The position numbers and the translations under genes were made by a program. From Phoronis australis (taxonomy: Eukaryota; Phoronida; Phoronidae): a DNA stretch of 64,000 nucleotides. Under the pieces are notes generated by a model, which was given only the letters and a program-made list of their open reading frames with translations, was not told where the DNA came from and did not search any database. Of this stretch, positions 31,501 to 40,814 are shown in pieces. Where the stretch lies: NCBI GenBank assembly GCA_002633005.1, contig NMRA01000339.1, forward strand, positions 148,510 through 212,509. Reading direction: 5' to 3'. How positions within the stretch are numbered: position 1 is the stretch's first letter; each line of letters starts with the position of its first letter.

Positions 31501-34282
31501 CGTACAGTAGTATATTTTGGCGAATAAAATCTTTTAATGTGTATGACATACGACTTCCGTGTGTAACATGGAGTCGTATAGCTCTTCTAAATTACACTTT
31601 GAACTGAGTGTCTCTTGGTCCAGAGGTTTCGAGCGAATTCACTTCGTCTTAGGACCAAGGTACGATACCTGGTGTTAGTAGCAAAGTTTTTGTGTACCAA
31701 ATTGGTATTGAATGAAATAGAAATTGTGAACTTGCTGAACCTAATAATCGTGGAGCACGGAAAAAATTTAGAAAATTAATAAACGTAGAGACCTGAATAC
31801 GCGTCGTATACACCGGAAAACGAGTCTGAAATGAATAATCCTATAGATACGGCTATTCGGAACCTGAGAGTACAACTAGTTGTCCGAGATGTTGAAAAGA
31901 TGATTGAGAGATTATTTACAAGCCGCGTTGCACCATAGACTAGCGGCCCAGTCTGCCGCTCAGTGAGATTGGTGGTTAGGCTTTCGGCAACTGACCACAG
32001 AGCCTTTATTCAGTTTCAAAGGGCTATGGCCTGTTACTGTCAAGCGTAATTTGAACCAGTGAAGACCTTATTAACGATGACGACGCCATTTTTATGAACT
32101 GGTCCCAATTTTTTAAACCGGTTGCGAAATTTTTAAACCGGTCGCGAAACTTTTAAACAGGGACAGCTAAGGAGAGTTGAGGAACTTTTCGAGCTGACGA
32201 TTGTCTCAGTAAAAAACATATACTTGATATTAGGTCCTTGTATACACGTTTTTAGGTACGTTTCAATGGCAATGCATTCAGCGCCAAAATCACAACGCAA
32301 TTAGGGCGATTTTTTCGCTTGTCATGTTATATTTATATATAAAATGTATTATTTTTAAACCTAAAAAGAGGCTCACTATTATATATACTGTATTCATTCA
32401 TGATTTTGTTATTTNATTAGGTCGATTTTTTCGCTTGTTTTGGTATATTTTTGTATAAAATGTATTATTTTTAAACCTAAAAAGAGGCTCACTATTATAT
32501 ATACTGTATTCATTCATGATTTTGTATTTAGCCTGACCCATTCTATTGTAAGTCCTTAAGTACATTTATTTTAATAAAGCATGTTGAATTGGTACTTCCT
32601 TGTTTGATGATAGCTTTATCAGAAAAATCGAGAAGTGAAGCATGGGTCTGAGGATGAGAAATTAGACAAAATAATATTACACTTTTGGGGCAAGTTGCAC
32701 ATAAGTTATACGCCGCATAGCAACAATGACGTCGCATTATCACGCGTCACGTTATTGCTGAACAATGCACCTGACGCCATGCAACAATCAAATTTATCCA
32801 GCTGATAACTTCGAAGTTTTATGCAACCCAGCCCAGTTGTACACTACTTAAAAATCTTTAACAATAACGTTTTATTTGATTACGTACGAAGCTTTGTGAT
32901 CACTTTCTTCAACTGTCAAAAATATAAATGTTATTGGAAGTATGCAGAAGTTAACACACCTTTGATGGCGTAACCTGCGTTTGCAATTTATTTTAATTAA
33001 ATATTCACAAATTGGATTGAAAACCACTGACCTTGCTACCTACTAAGAAAATGAAAAATAAATTTGTTGTATGTTTTCAGCGACACCCAGTAGAACGGTC
33101 CGAATTTAATCTGTATTTTTAAGAGTTTAATAAACAGGCAAAAATCTTTTGTCGGATGATAAAGATTTTTCCAAATTCACTGCTTCTTGCAACGTAGTAA
33201 AGCATCTAATCAACAAAACTTCAAGGCCACTTTGCGTAAATATATAAAATGTAGATCACAAACAAAGTCACTTTGTGAAAACAGAATATGATTAACCATT
33301 AATTGCAGAATGGACTAACACGTTCGTATAATCCTGACATTATCGGGGGGCATGGGAGGTACGGATCAACTCACGGGGATTGTTGGTCCCCCTGAAACTT
33401 ATCTTTCGCACGACCAACGATCAATGCCTGTCGCAATGGGTCATTCCTTCACGGAGTCACTATTTATGCTAAAGTGGCCGCAATACGTGACCGATATTTT
33501 AAGATAACGGGCGCAATTAGCGGGTAAAACGGCAAAACATAAAAATGTCTCTTAAACTTTTTTCACGGAGCTATATTATGTTACACTTCAGGGCTGCTCT
33601 CGACCGATAGTTTAATGACGTTATTAGCAGCCGAAATGACAACTCGTCTTTTAATCTTCCCTTTGGTTAAGAACATGAGTTCAACCTCTATCCTCCCCCA
33701 ACGCACGGCCCTTCACTACGTACCTTGGTCCCCCGGCCCCCTCTCCCGTTTCCGCTGATTGCACGACGATATGCCAGTTATAGAAATGACGTAATTAGCG
33801 TGCGANGCGACACTTCATTTTATTTTTTAAGTATTCCTGACAGAATTTGAAATGGGACCAACTTATCCGACTATTACCCATGGAGAACACTGTGTATGGT
33901 TCATTTGATTTTATTTGCTGTATTTTGAAATGAGTATAACTTTTTGTGGGGATGTACTATCGCCCCTGTATGTCTGCGGCATCCAGAGCGATGTAATTGC
34001 CTATTCTCTTCCTTGAGTAAACTTATTTACCCGTGTTGGAAAAAATAGCGTTCTCACGTTCTGTCATTCGTCGGCTGCTGCTATTTTGTGATTTGTGAGT
34101 TGCGCCCGCAGCTTCTGTATTCAAAGACAGTGACACTGTACTCATTGACGAACCTGCTTTAGTCTTAACTCAGCCACTAGAAAGGTTTGTTCAAAACTAA
34201 TTGCATTCGTTAAATTCAGTATTTTAAAGTAAACACCTGAAATAAAACAACACTAACCTGACTCCCGCTTTTCCGACGCCAT
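25591..34282 (-). CDS. ZNHIT1: ZNHIT1, zinc finger HIT domain protein 1 (five exons)
   Basis: Coding exons, minus strand: 34282-34258 (25 nt, MASEKRES), 28653-28483, 27944-27865, 27317-27148 and 25612-25591 (22 nt, ending CLKWTA and TGA). All junctions have GT-AG signals and matching phases (1, 1, 0, 2), giving 155 aa against 154 in human. Exon 2 has the conserved ALDQDNFQDDPHADL segment (about residues 36-50), exon 3 the basic KSKKRKKNDMFRFRVRKNF segment, and exon 4 the HIT zinc finger. The ligands are C118, C121, C129, C132, C137, C141 and H145, with C150 supplied by the last tiny exon. ZNHIT1 is a subunit of the SRCAP/SWR1 remodelling complex that deposits H2A.Z in nuclear chromatin. The open frame of exon 4 otherwise runs into a short false end (FVP, stop). 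Intron 1 (5.6 kb) and intron 4 (1.5 kb) hold repeats and a nested ORF. The gene looks intact. Confidence 0.95.
25819..25832 (+). repeat. Poly-C run
   Basis: A run of about 14 C inside intron 4 of ZNHIT1; length is likely polymorphic or error-prone. Confidence 0.7.
26150..26580 (+). repeat. Interspersed repeat fragment in ZNHIT1 intron 4
   Basis: Shares GAGATACGGTGTTTCAAAG and the following bases with 150-185, and a shorter match (GAGATATGACGTTTCAAG) with 53799-53816. The 141-codon open frame over it (26148-26573) is lysine/phenylalanine-rich with no domain and is not believed. Confidence 0.45.
29915..30095 (+). repeat. Tandem duplication, ~105-bp period
   Basis: The phrase AATTTGCAAACATTCCACTA followed by TATCATCATACAAACCAAAA occurs at about 29934 and 30039 with few changes. 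It lies inside the 4.9-kb segment. Confidence 0.8.
30618..31016 (-). CDS. Unidentified 132-aa ORF nested in ZNHIT1 intron 1
   Basis: Single open frame from ATG 31016 to the stop at 30618. The composition is protein-like (MSSAAQRPKELEDYFTNREM at the start, later QEEWIYDNPGIYLATRP) with a GC-richer start and CpG-containing DNA just upstream, and same strand as ZNHIT1. There is no signal peptide or membrane segment; residues about 21-50 could form an amphipathic helix. I do not recognise the family. It could be a nested host gene, a retrocopy, or cargo of the inverted-repeat segment around it. No splice sites were needed to keep it open. Confidence 0.45.
   Translation of the reverse strand: MSSAAQRPKELEDYFTNREMFQIQTLIQMLVRQIIQIEIRSVVITRPVKEAQIPMQLMNGAKPFNQQSTDKLPTTIIGHQHFYNFAPNLRIDCFYEQEEWIYDNPGIYLATRPVVNASKNGAGQVEVDLPVA
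31605..31680 (+). repeat. tRNA-like (possible SINE head)
   Basis: CTTGGTCCAGAGG (A-box-like) is followed about 36 bases later by GGTACGATACC (B-box-like). Acceptor-stem pairing is not apparent, so this is not called a tRNA gene. Confidence 0.3.
32301..32531 (+). repeat. Two-unit tandem duplication, 116-bp period
   Basis: GCGATTTTTTCGCTTGT at 32306 and GTCGATTTTTTCGCTTGT at 32421 begin two nearly identical units (AAATGTATTATTTTTAAACC, CTCACTATTATATATACTG). An N at 32415 sits at the junction, so the duplication may be partly an assembly join. Confidence 0.85.
32693..32831. mobile_element. MITE, copy 1 of a GTTGCATA-ended family
   Basis: The ends GTTGCACATAAGTTATACGC and (reverse complement of the right end) GTTGCATAAAACTTCGAAGT form imperfect inverted repeats. 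The interior carries GCATAGCAACAATGACGTCG, which is shared with 51.45-51.58 kb. About 140 bp, no coding capacity. Confidence 0.65.
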
Positions 34283-34440
34283 TCTCAGATTCTAAACGTG
34301 GTGTACCTGCCTCCCGTTCAGTAACGCTAGGACCTAGCTTAAAAGCAAGACTTTGCGAGATTACGCGAGATATTGCCGTGTATTTTAAATACGAGCACGT
34401 GACCTTGACTAGCTTTTAGCTAGGTATTAGCGTAGGTCCA
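34283..34440 (-). promoter_or_regulatory. Likely ZNHIT1 promoter region
   Basis: This is the sequence immediately upstream of the ZNHIT1 start codon. It is CpG-containing and holds GAGCACGTGACC (34392-34403), a USF/E-box type site. There is no clear TATA box. Inferred from position only. Confidence 0.4.
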
Positions 34441-34780
34441 GAGACCGTAGAGAGGGAGACGTTTCACCTAGCGAAATCCTATTGGGCGGCCACTGGCGGC
34501 CATTGTTGTTCCATGGACCGTAGAGACGTCTAGCGGGTGTGTGTGGGAAAAAAGGAATATGGCTGATACTCGTGGTCAGTGGTCACAGAGACAAGATATT
34601 TTATCTGATCATGCAGTTCATATAGATTTCCCATAGTTAATACCTCTGAGGGTAGTGCTGTGTCAAGTAACTTCAAAACAAGATATGCCGGCTTCAGTCC
34701 CTAAAAAGAGGATCAGAGGAGGTTTTTGCGCTGCAGAAAAACCGGACTTGCACTCCCCACTGATAAAGACAGGTGAGATA
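34439..34780 (+). pseudogene. THAP-like first exon, truncated copy 1
   Basis: Starts CAGAGACCGTAGAGAGGGAG, with CACCTAGCGAAATCC and ACGTCTAGCG further in, all found again at 36212 onward. The exon reads PKKRIRGGFCAAEKPDLHSP and ends at a donor (AGGTGAG, ~34771). Relative to copy 2 the THAP Cys-x4-Cys region is deleted after FCAA. A short open frame from 34559 is probably leader. No intact gene results. Confidence 0.5.
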
Positions 34781-35140
34781 TACGAGTCAACGAGTGAATT
34801 CTTTTTGTGAAAATGCTGCCTGTCAACCATTGATGTTGGCAGAGTGATTTGAACTTGTCTTACCTTTAAGTTTCAAGGTTTTATTTGATTACTCAAAGCA
34901 AAATTGTGGTAATCCGTTACATATGGCCGGGATGATGGGTACTATAAGTACTTGATTTTAGAGCCAGTTACTCCCAATGAATTACGCACGTTATTCAGTG
35001 GTAGTAACTGGTTCTCAAATGAATTTTGAGTGAGGGACCCACCTATCAAACTATAACCGAAATTGTCCTGCTGATAACTTGTGTTTCTACTCTATGATTG
35101 GATCTAAACTGTAATTTCTTTCACTTCTTCAATTCACTTC

Positions 35141-35234
35141 AGTGTTTATCCATTCAGATCCAAGAGATAGGTCACAAACAGCAAGTGTGAGGACCTGCTA
35201 AGGAGAAATGTTGTGATGTTAACTTGTTCCAGTA
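35141..35234 (+). other. Second-exon remnant of THAP copy 1
   Basis: After an acceptor-like TTCACTTCAG the phrase CATTCAGATCCAAGAGATA matches CATTCAGATCTAAAAGATA after TTCTGCAG at 36659, showing that the duplication extends to the next exon. The reading frame is decayed. Confidence 0.4.
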
Positions 35235-35386
35235 CAGTGCTGTAGTGGTAAAATTAGAGGTAAGTAGGCGCCTAAAGCCCACCGTATCACATTGAGCACT
35301 GTAACTTACGGTGCGTAGGCGCTACTTTCAAATGCCAAAAGGTGGTTGGCTGCGCCTATATGCGCCTACGCCCCACTACAGCACTG
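35235..35386. mobile_element. hAT-type MITE with 8-bp target duplication
   Basis: The 152-bp element begins CAGTGCTGTAGTGG and ends CCACTACAGCACTG, perfect 14-bp terminal inverted repeats, with subterminal GTAGGCGC on both sides. It is flanked by TTCCAGTA (35227-35234) and GTCCAGTA (35387-35394), an 8-bp duplication with one mismatch, as expected for hAT. No coding capacity. Confidence 0.9.
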
Positions 35387-35796
35387 GTCCAGTAGACTAG
35401 TATGGGTTTAGTTAGGTCTTTACTGTGATGGTTATTCATTGTACTTTGAAGGACCTATAGTCCGAAGGGTCATTACTTGAAAAATATATCAATCAGGTGT
35501 TATTCCAAAGCAACATTACTCAGAAGGGTTATTACTTAGCTGCAATAATGGGAAAGAGTGAGTGACGCTGCATAGAGAATATTGCTGATACCACATATTT
35601 TTCCTTCATGTTGTATTTGTTATAATATAAATGATATTTTTCCAGCCAATAAATCACAGCTATGCCACGAGTGAGCTCAGTGAAACACCCCCATCTGCTG
35701 AGCACCATGCAGTGCTGCTTTAGTAAAGCTCTTAAGTGAGGTAATAGGACATAATTGATAATGACCATAATTTCATCCTCCATGACTGATGGTTTT

Positions 35797-35939
35797 GTTA
35801 TACCTATTGTATTGCTACCTGAAGCTCACCTCTCTACTTACTATAGTTATAAAAAAGCGGACTATGTTGTTATATCTATTGTATTGCTACCTGAAGCTAA
35901 CCTCTCTACTTACTATAGTTATAAAAAAGCGGACTGCTA
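35797..35939 (+). repeat. Two-unit tandem duplication, 72-bp period
   Basis: GTATTGCTACCTGAAGCT and TATAGTTATAAAAAAGCGGA recur 72 bp apart with few changes. 72 is a multiple of three, so open frames run through both units, but they are not thought to be genes. Confidence 0.9.
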
Positions 35940-36211
35940 AAAATCAGAGGATGAGTCTTGAGCCAGGCTGTTTGTTAAAAATCTGGGTGTGGACAAGTAG
36001 ACAGTTGTAGGTAGTTAACATGTGTAGATGTATTTTTGTATTCATTCATTTCAGAAAGTTGTTGACTTGCATGAGAAAGTAAGTCAAGTGGGGATGCCGA
36101 AAAGTCTGCACCCAGCGGTCCCTATTGTGCCTGTGACTGTAGAGGGAATTGTCAGTGGTGCTGTCAGATTAGGCATGGCGCCATTAACTTCAGCATCTTT
36201 GGTGCTACTAT

Positions 36212-36475
36212 CAGAGACCGTAGATAGGGAGACAGTCCACCTAGCGAAATCCCATCGGACGACCACTGGTGGACATTGTTGTTTCATGGACTGTAGACAC
36301 GTCTAGCGAGTATGCGTGCAATAAACAAATGTGGCAAGATATCACGGCTCCCGTCAGTAAAAAAAGCAATGGTGCTTTTTGCACTGCTTACGGCTGCAGC
36401 AACAGTTAATTGAAAATTCGTGACTCATGCTTTTTTGCTTCCTCAATGATTAAGATAGGTGATGTTCATGATTGA
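36212..36475 (+). pseudogene. THAP-like first exon, copy 2
   Basis: 1,773 bp downstream of copy 1 with the same leader. The coding part reads SKKSNGAFCTAYGCSNS, the start of a THAP C2CH zinc finger (Cys-x4-Cys), then a stop (TAA, 36409) where Gln would be expected, followed by LKIRDSCFFASSM, and a donor-like GGTGATG at 36459. THAP domains bind DNA; this copy is inactive. Confidence 0.6.
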
Positions 36476-36689
36476 AACAGAGGATATTTCTGCGTGAATC
36501 TCTTGCCAGTCATTCAGTGATGGACTGGGTGTCTTTACTGTTTCCTGCATTTGATTGCTGATATAGAAAATTGTCATAAATTGTTTGCATGATTTTGGAA
36601 ACTACTGATTAGTTTATTCTATGCCCATTGATGCTTCTAATTACTTTTTTCATTTCGTTCTGCAGTCTCAATACATTCAGATCTAAAAG

Positions 36690-36812
36690 ATAATTATATT
36701 TACTATTATTTACTAATTTTGTTATTGTTTTTTATCATATATTTATTTTTATATCTATTCTTGATTATTTATTATTGTTTATTTGCTATTAGTTATTTAA
36801 ATTATTTCTTGT
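36690..36812 (+). repeat. AT-rich low-complexity tract
   Basis: Degenerate TTATT/ATTTA repetition with almost no G or C. No function inferred. Confidence 0.8.
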
Positions 36813-37735
36813 GATCCCATACAGTCAACATCCTGGCTGTCGTTGATCAATAATCTGTATAATATGATCATGATATGTACTTCAGTGCATAATAACTATT
36901 ATGTTTATGGTTTGGTAACCTACTTGATTATTTGCCATAGGAAGTGGTGAAGGAAGTGTTCTTTTAAAGGCACATTGAGCCATACATCTGTGGACACTTC
37001 GGTGGTATGTGTATTACCTTGGAAACTTGTTACACTTCAGTGACGATGTTGTTTGTTTAGATTTTTGTTTTGACATGGGTTTTAAAACATCAAGTCAAGA
37101 AATAAGGCGTCGTTATGTTATTTACTATGAAGTTGGCCTGCCAACGCAGGCTGAATATGCCTTTAACTAACTGCTGATAGTTGATTTAAAAATGTGAGTG
37201 ATTTATGAGAGCTGGAAAGCATAGTAAAAAATATCCAAAATGGATTGCATATTCAATAGGCATCTTGGCTGTTTTATGGGGGCATACAAGGCAGGTTTAC
37301 TGGACTTCAGGCAGGAATTCCATCTCTTGCAGGTTTGGAACCCGTACCCCTCTTGCCTCCAGTTTCATTCACCACAACCCACCCCAATGCGCTACCCATT
37401 TCAGATACCATCGGGCACGGATGCTTGGGGTCCAGTGAATCAGTCCCAAGTAGCGACTCCACTGTTGCCTAAAACTACTACGTTTTTGGGAGTTTTCTAC
37501 GTTGAATTCTCAATGATTGAAAATAAGTAGGGATCTTTTCATGCAATGCACCTAATTTAAGGACTAAGTCCCTAAATGTTTTGACTGAATTAAGAGCTCA
37601 GTTTTTAGTTATATTATTATAAAACATCATAAGTCAAAAGAGGAGTTCATAATAAAGATAAAATGATAGAAAAATATAAAAACTGTGAGTAAAGAACAAA
37701 AAAATGCCTAAAAGATTTACCAACTCAGTTGAGTA
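36813..37735. other. No gene recognised
   Basis: Non-coding; open frames at 37205-37530 show no domain or splice partners. Confidence 0.45.
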
Positions 37736-37894
37736 CAGGCAGATCCAGGGTGGCAGGTTAAAGGGGTCTGGACCCCCCATTTTCCTTGATTGTAGTGATA
37801 TCAATGCTAGAATTTTCAAATTGTTGACTTGGGCCACCTTTCTTAAAAAATCATTATCCGACCCCCCCTTTAAAAAATCCTGGATATGACCCTG
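37736..37894. mobile_element. MITE with CAGG...CCTG ends
   Basis: Left end CAGGCAGATCCAGG with TTAAAGGGGTC inside. The right end, reverse-complemented, reads CAGGGTCATATCCAGG with TTTTAAAGGGGGGGTC. The imperfect inverted repeats are about 35 bp. The phrase resembles a repeat very common in marine invertebrate genomes. No clean target duplication. Confidence 0.55.
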
Positions 37895-38500
37895 TTGGGT
37901 CGATATTTGGGACAGTTTCATGTAAATGGGCACAGACACAACTGCTTGAATCTAGAACGTCTTTAAGATGTGAATTTTCGAAAGAAAGATCTACTAATTT
38001 CTCCATTTTATTTTAAAACAAAGTTTGTGTGTTAAAAGCTTACATAATTAATTGTTAATTAATTGATATTAACACCTGGAATATTGGGGGAAGAAAGCTA
38101 TCTCTGCCCCCAACCTTTCAATTGGTTGAGGGGCAGCCCCCACTCCTATCTCTTCTTCAGCAGATCCATTTGATGTTTATTACATTCCTGACCCCCCTGG
38201 ACAAAATCCTACAGGTTCGGTACCTGCACATTCTCCAATAACCTACTTTCATCAGCTCAGCTCTTATTACTGAGTCTCCCTCTTGCTTATGATTTATTTC
38301 TCGTAATTTATATTACCTTTGCTGCCCAAATTTTTTCTTGGTTTACTCTATATTTTGCCTATGTGTATTTTTCCATTACAGTGCTCGTGTTTTTTGTTTT
38401 CAATATTTTAAACAAAGACACTTCACTGACAATTTTGAATTTGGCAAACTAAGATCGGCCATAGTGAATGCCTTGCGTACTTCGTCGGCCCACACACACT
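37895..38500. other. No gene recognised
   Basis: Non-coding sequence; a pyrimidine-rich CCCCCAC tract at about 38105-38200 is the only notable feature. Confidence 0.4.
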
Positions 38501-38530
38501 CGCTAGGTGTCGCCACGGTCCATCACACAA

Positions 38531-38572
38531 TAATGGCGGCGGCCTTGGTGAATAGTCTTGTTAGCGTCTTTG
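38531..38572 (+). CDS. Candidate first coding exon (MAAALVNSLVSVFG)
   Basis: ATGGCGGCGGCC start context in CpG-containing DNA, 14 codons, then a good donor GTAGGT at 38573. Upstream lies GCTAGGTGTCGCCA and downstream CCCCTAGCGACAAAC, promoter-like GC content. It has the form of a genuine gene start. It cannot join the PLEKHB exon at 40793 in frame through this donor; only a weak donor 4 bp downstream (GTCCTA) would give the right phase. It may be an alternative start of PLEKHB or a different gene. Confidence 0.4.
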
Positions 38573-38579
38573 GTAGGTC

Positions 38580-39050
38580 CTAGCGTCTACTGAACGCACG
38601 CCTGTAGTGGCCCCTAGCGACAAACTCTGAAAACCAATCAACACCGTCCTCTAGCGACAGATCTCAAAAACTGAGGTGTAAACAGGAAGTACGCAGGACA
38701 AGAAAAGAGACTGAGCAACTGAACCTGTTCAAAGAAACGCAGCCTAACTATTGTACTTGTTGGAATCACATCAATATATACTCGGTAAAGATACGTCGAA
38801 CTCACTTTTAGACCTTACTTGCGTAACTTCCCTTTGTTTCTGTCTTCCCTGGCTTTAGACAGCGGTATCGTCTCGACTGGCCATCGGCATCGTCGGCCTG
38901 GACTGGACTTGGAGCTTCAATGAAGCCTTCATACGTGGTAACGGCGGAAGTTTTTCGGCGAATTATGTCTTACATTGATTAAAACATCAAAGTCACGTAG
39001 TTATACGTATCTTTTGTGTATAGAGGGATATCTTGGGAGGCCGTGTAGGC
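38580..39050. other. Possible 5' region of the PLEKHB gene
   Basis: Contains paired CCTCTAGCGACA-type phrases (38610, 38652), a GC-richer stretch at 38860-38950 and a donor-like GTAACG at 38939. It may be untranslated first-exon sequence; no coding exon is supported. Confidence 0.3.
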
Positions 39051-39792
39051 CAGCCTTCGTAATTTGATTAATTATTCGTTATCCACTCCGGAAGTGACGT
39101 TTTGGGAGGCAAGGATTTCGCGCCAATTTCTTTCCCATAGTCTGACTATATGAGCGTTGTCGAGTCAGTCATTCATTTACCTCGGTTGTCATAAGCTCAG
39201 TCATCGTTTGTTTTTGTTTACGAGTCAGTCAACATGCCACACTGTTGCTGCCTACCGGGATGTACTCATTATGGCCCAAAGCCTGTAAGCAGCCCTACTG
39301 CAATGTTGAGTAGTGGGAGTGAATACAGGCCCCGTTCGAAACCAAGTGAAGAGGACAGTTCGTCGTTCAATGAATAGATCGGTGAGCCAAACTTTGATAA
39401 GTTTATTGTGGACTTGTCTGAAGTATTGGAGCTATTTAGAAGGTGCCAGGTGTATGGCGAGGGAGTCACACGGCAGGGTGTAAACAGTTTGTGTGCTCAG
39501 GTCACTATCAGTGGGAGTGTGTCGCGGACACTCGGGCAAGTGGGACAGTTGTTCCTCTGTCCGTGAGATGATAATGAGTACATCCCGGTATGCAGCAACA
39601 ATGTGGCATGTTGACTGACTTGTAAACAAAATCACACCATGACCGAACTTATCAAAACCGAGATAGAAAAATGACTGACTCGGCAGCTCTCACAGTCAGA
39701 CAATACCAAAAGAAATAGGCGGGAAATTATTGCCTCCCAAAACGTCATTTCCGGAGTAGACAACGAATAATTAATTAAATTACAAAAAGCTG
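39051..39792. mobile_element. Fold-back element with THAP exon in its long inverted arms
   Basis: Left arm 39058-39272 and right arm 39571-39784 are reverse complements over about 215 bp, 88% identical in the outer 67 bp (59/67). The arms probably start at CAGC (39051 and 39792). Each arm codes, reading inward, for MPHCCCLPGCTH, the start of a THAP zinc finger (ATG 39234 in the left arm). The 298-bp centre reads DKFIVDLSEVLELFRRCQVY and later SRTLGQVGQLFLC, which resembles the region after the THAP domain in uncharacterised THAP-bearing transposon proteins. No target duplication is evident. A related single arm is at 48.6-48.8 kb. Confidence 0.7.
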
Positions 39793-40790
39793 TAATTAAG
39801 TAGAAAATGTGTCTGGGATAACCAACGAACCTTATTTTTGCTAAAAAAGACATGAAAAAAGGTTGACTTCGCCTTTAATTCCTTCCGACTCGAACACATA
39901 CACCGCGTAACATAATCATACTTTTTTCGTTCAGTCCATAAAATGATTGCTGTGCATTGTTGTTTAGGACACAACACCTTGTTTTCAAGCACTAATGGCA
40001 AATTTGGGCAAGTGCTGAATAGGCCCCAGTACATATGAAATTGAATATTGCATTTAAAATGTTTAGATGTCTGGTTAACATGCTGTAAACAACCCCTTTA
40101 AGGACATAAGGATCGATCATATGATCAGCCTCACCACTCCACCAGTTCTATCCACATTCCTGGCTCATTTGGGGACTAGTCATGAACAGAGTGACTCTAT
40201 TAACTACGATACAATGATCATAGCTAAATAGCATTATTCAAAGTGCCCATGCTTTGTTTTTCCATTTTCTTTTTGGCAGGACAAGAAAACGGATGGAAAC
40301 CATTAAGTCGGAATACTGGGCAGTAAATATTAGAATATGTGGGTTTTTGAATTTTCAAAACTGGTGATTTTGTCCACAAAAACCCAAGTCCTGAGTTAGT
40401 CATTGGAAAGTAGGTACTGGCATTATACTGCATCACTAACTCACATGAAGTTGGGTTTTGAGCTCTGAGATAATTGAGTATTTACAAGTGTTGAAAATGA
40501 CTAGTTTCTTAGCATCCATGTGTTCAACTGGACTGATGGAATGAGGTACTCAAAATTCACTAGGTGTCGCTAGTGAAGCAAGGTGCCTTAACGTAGAAGT
40601 GTCCCCATTCAGGCAAATCATGTAGGTCTCTTATCACATAAACGCCCTCCCGCTGAAGAGCTACAGTACCTTCTGCTCTTGATCTATTCAAATGTTTAAA
40701 AGAAGGACTTTTAATCCCGAACACCAACCCGTGGATATCAAGTCTCTCATTGTGTACTGTTTCATCACTTTCAGAATTTTCCTTGTGTGC
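39793..40790. other. No gene recognised
   Basis: Non-coding. A TTAA at 39875-39878 adjoins GGCGAAGTCAACC (minus strand), an end-like phrase similar to one near 48775. TCACTAGGTGTCGCTAGTGA (40557-40576) is a perfect 20-bp palindrome-like hairpin phrase. Confidence 0.4.
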
Positions 40791-40814
40791 AGGACATTCG
40801 GGTGGAATGAAAGG

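Larger units (their letters stand above)
29140..34003. mobile_element. 4.9-kb segment bounded by ~110-bp inverted repeats, in ZNHIT1 intron 1
   Basis: Left arm 29140-29250 starts TAGGCAATTACATC and includes GGGGCGATACTACATCCCCA and AATAAAATCAAATGAA. Right arm 33890-34003 is its reverse complement with substitutions and one indel near 33975-33990. Both arms also share CCCCACAAAAAGTTA. No clear target-site duplication was found. The interior contains a 132-aa ORF, a MITE, a 116-bp tandem duplication and a tRNA-like sequence, so it is either a nested old transposon or two inverted copies of one repeat. No transposase domain was recognised. Confidence 0.6.

Noticed and set aside
34559-34636. Small gene starting MADTRGQWSQ
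   Set aside because: Only 25 codons to a stop, in the leader of a duplicated THAP relic; the second copy does not conserve the frame.
35755-36010. Open frames with repeated VLLPEAHLSTYYSYKKAD-like peptide
   Set aside because: Produced by a 72-bp tandem duplication; no start context, splice sites or family.
37736-37894. 8-bp hAT target duplication around this MITE
   Set aside because: The flanks (TTGAGTA and TTGGGTC) are similar but off by a base and too mismatched to claim.
39051-39792. Target-site duplication around the fold-back element
   Set aside because: The bases outside CAGC on the two sides (GTGTAGGC and TAATTAAG) do not match.
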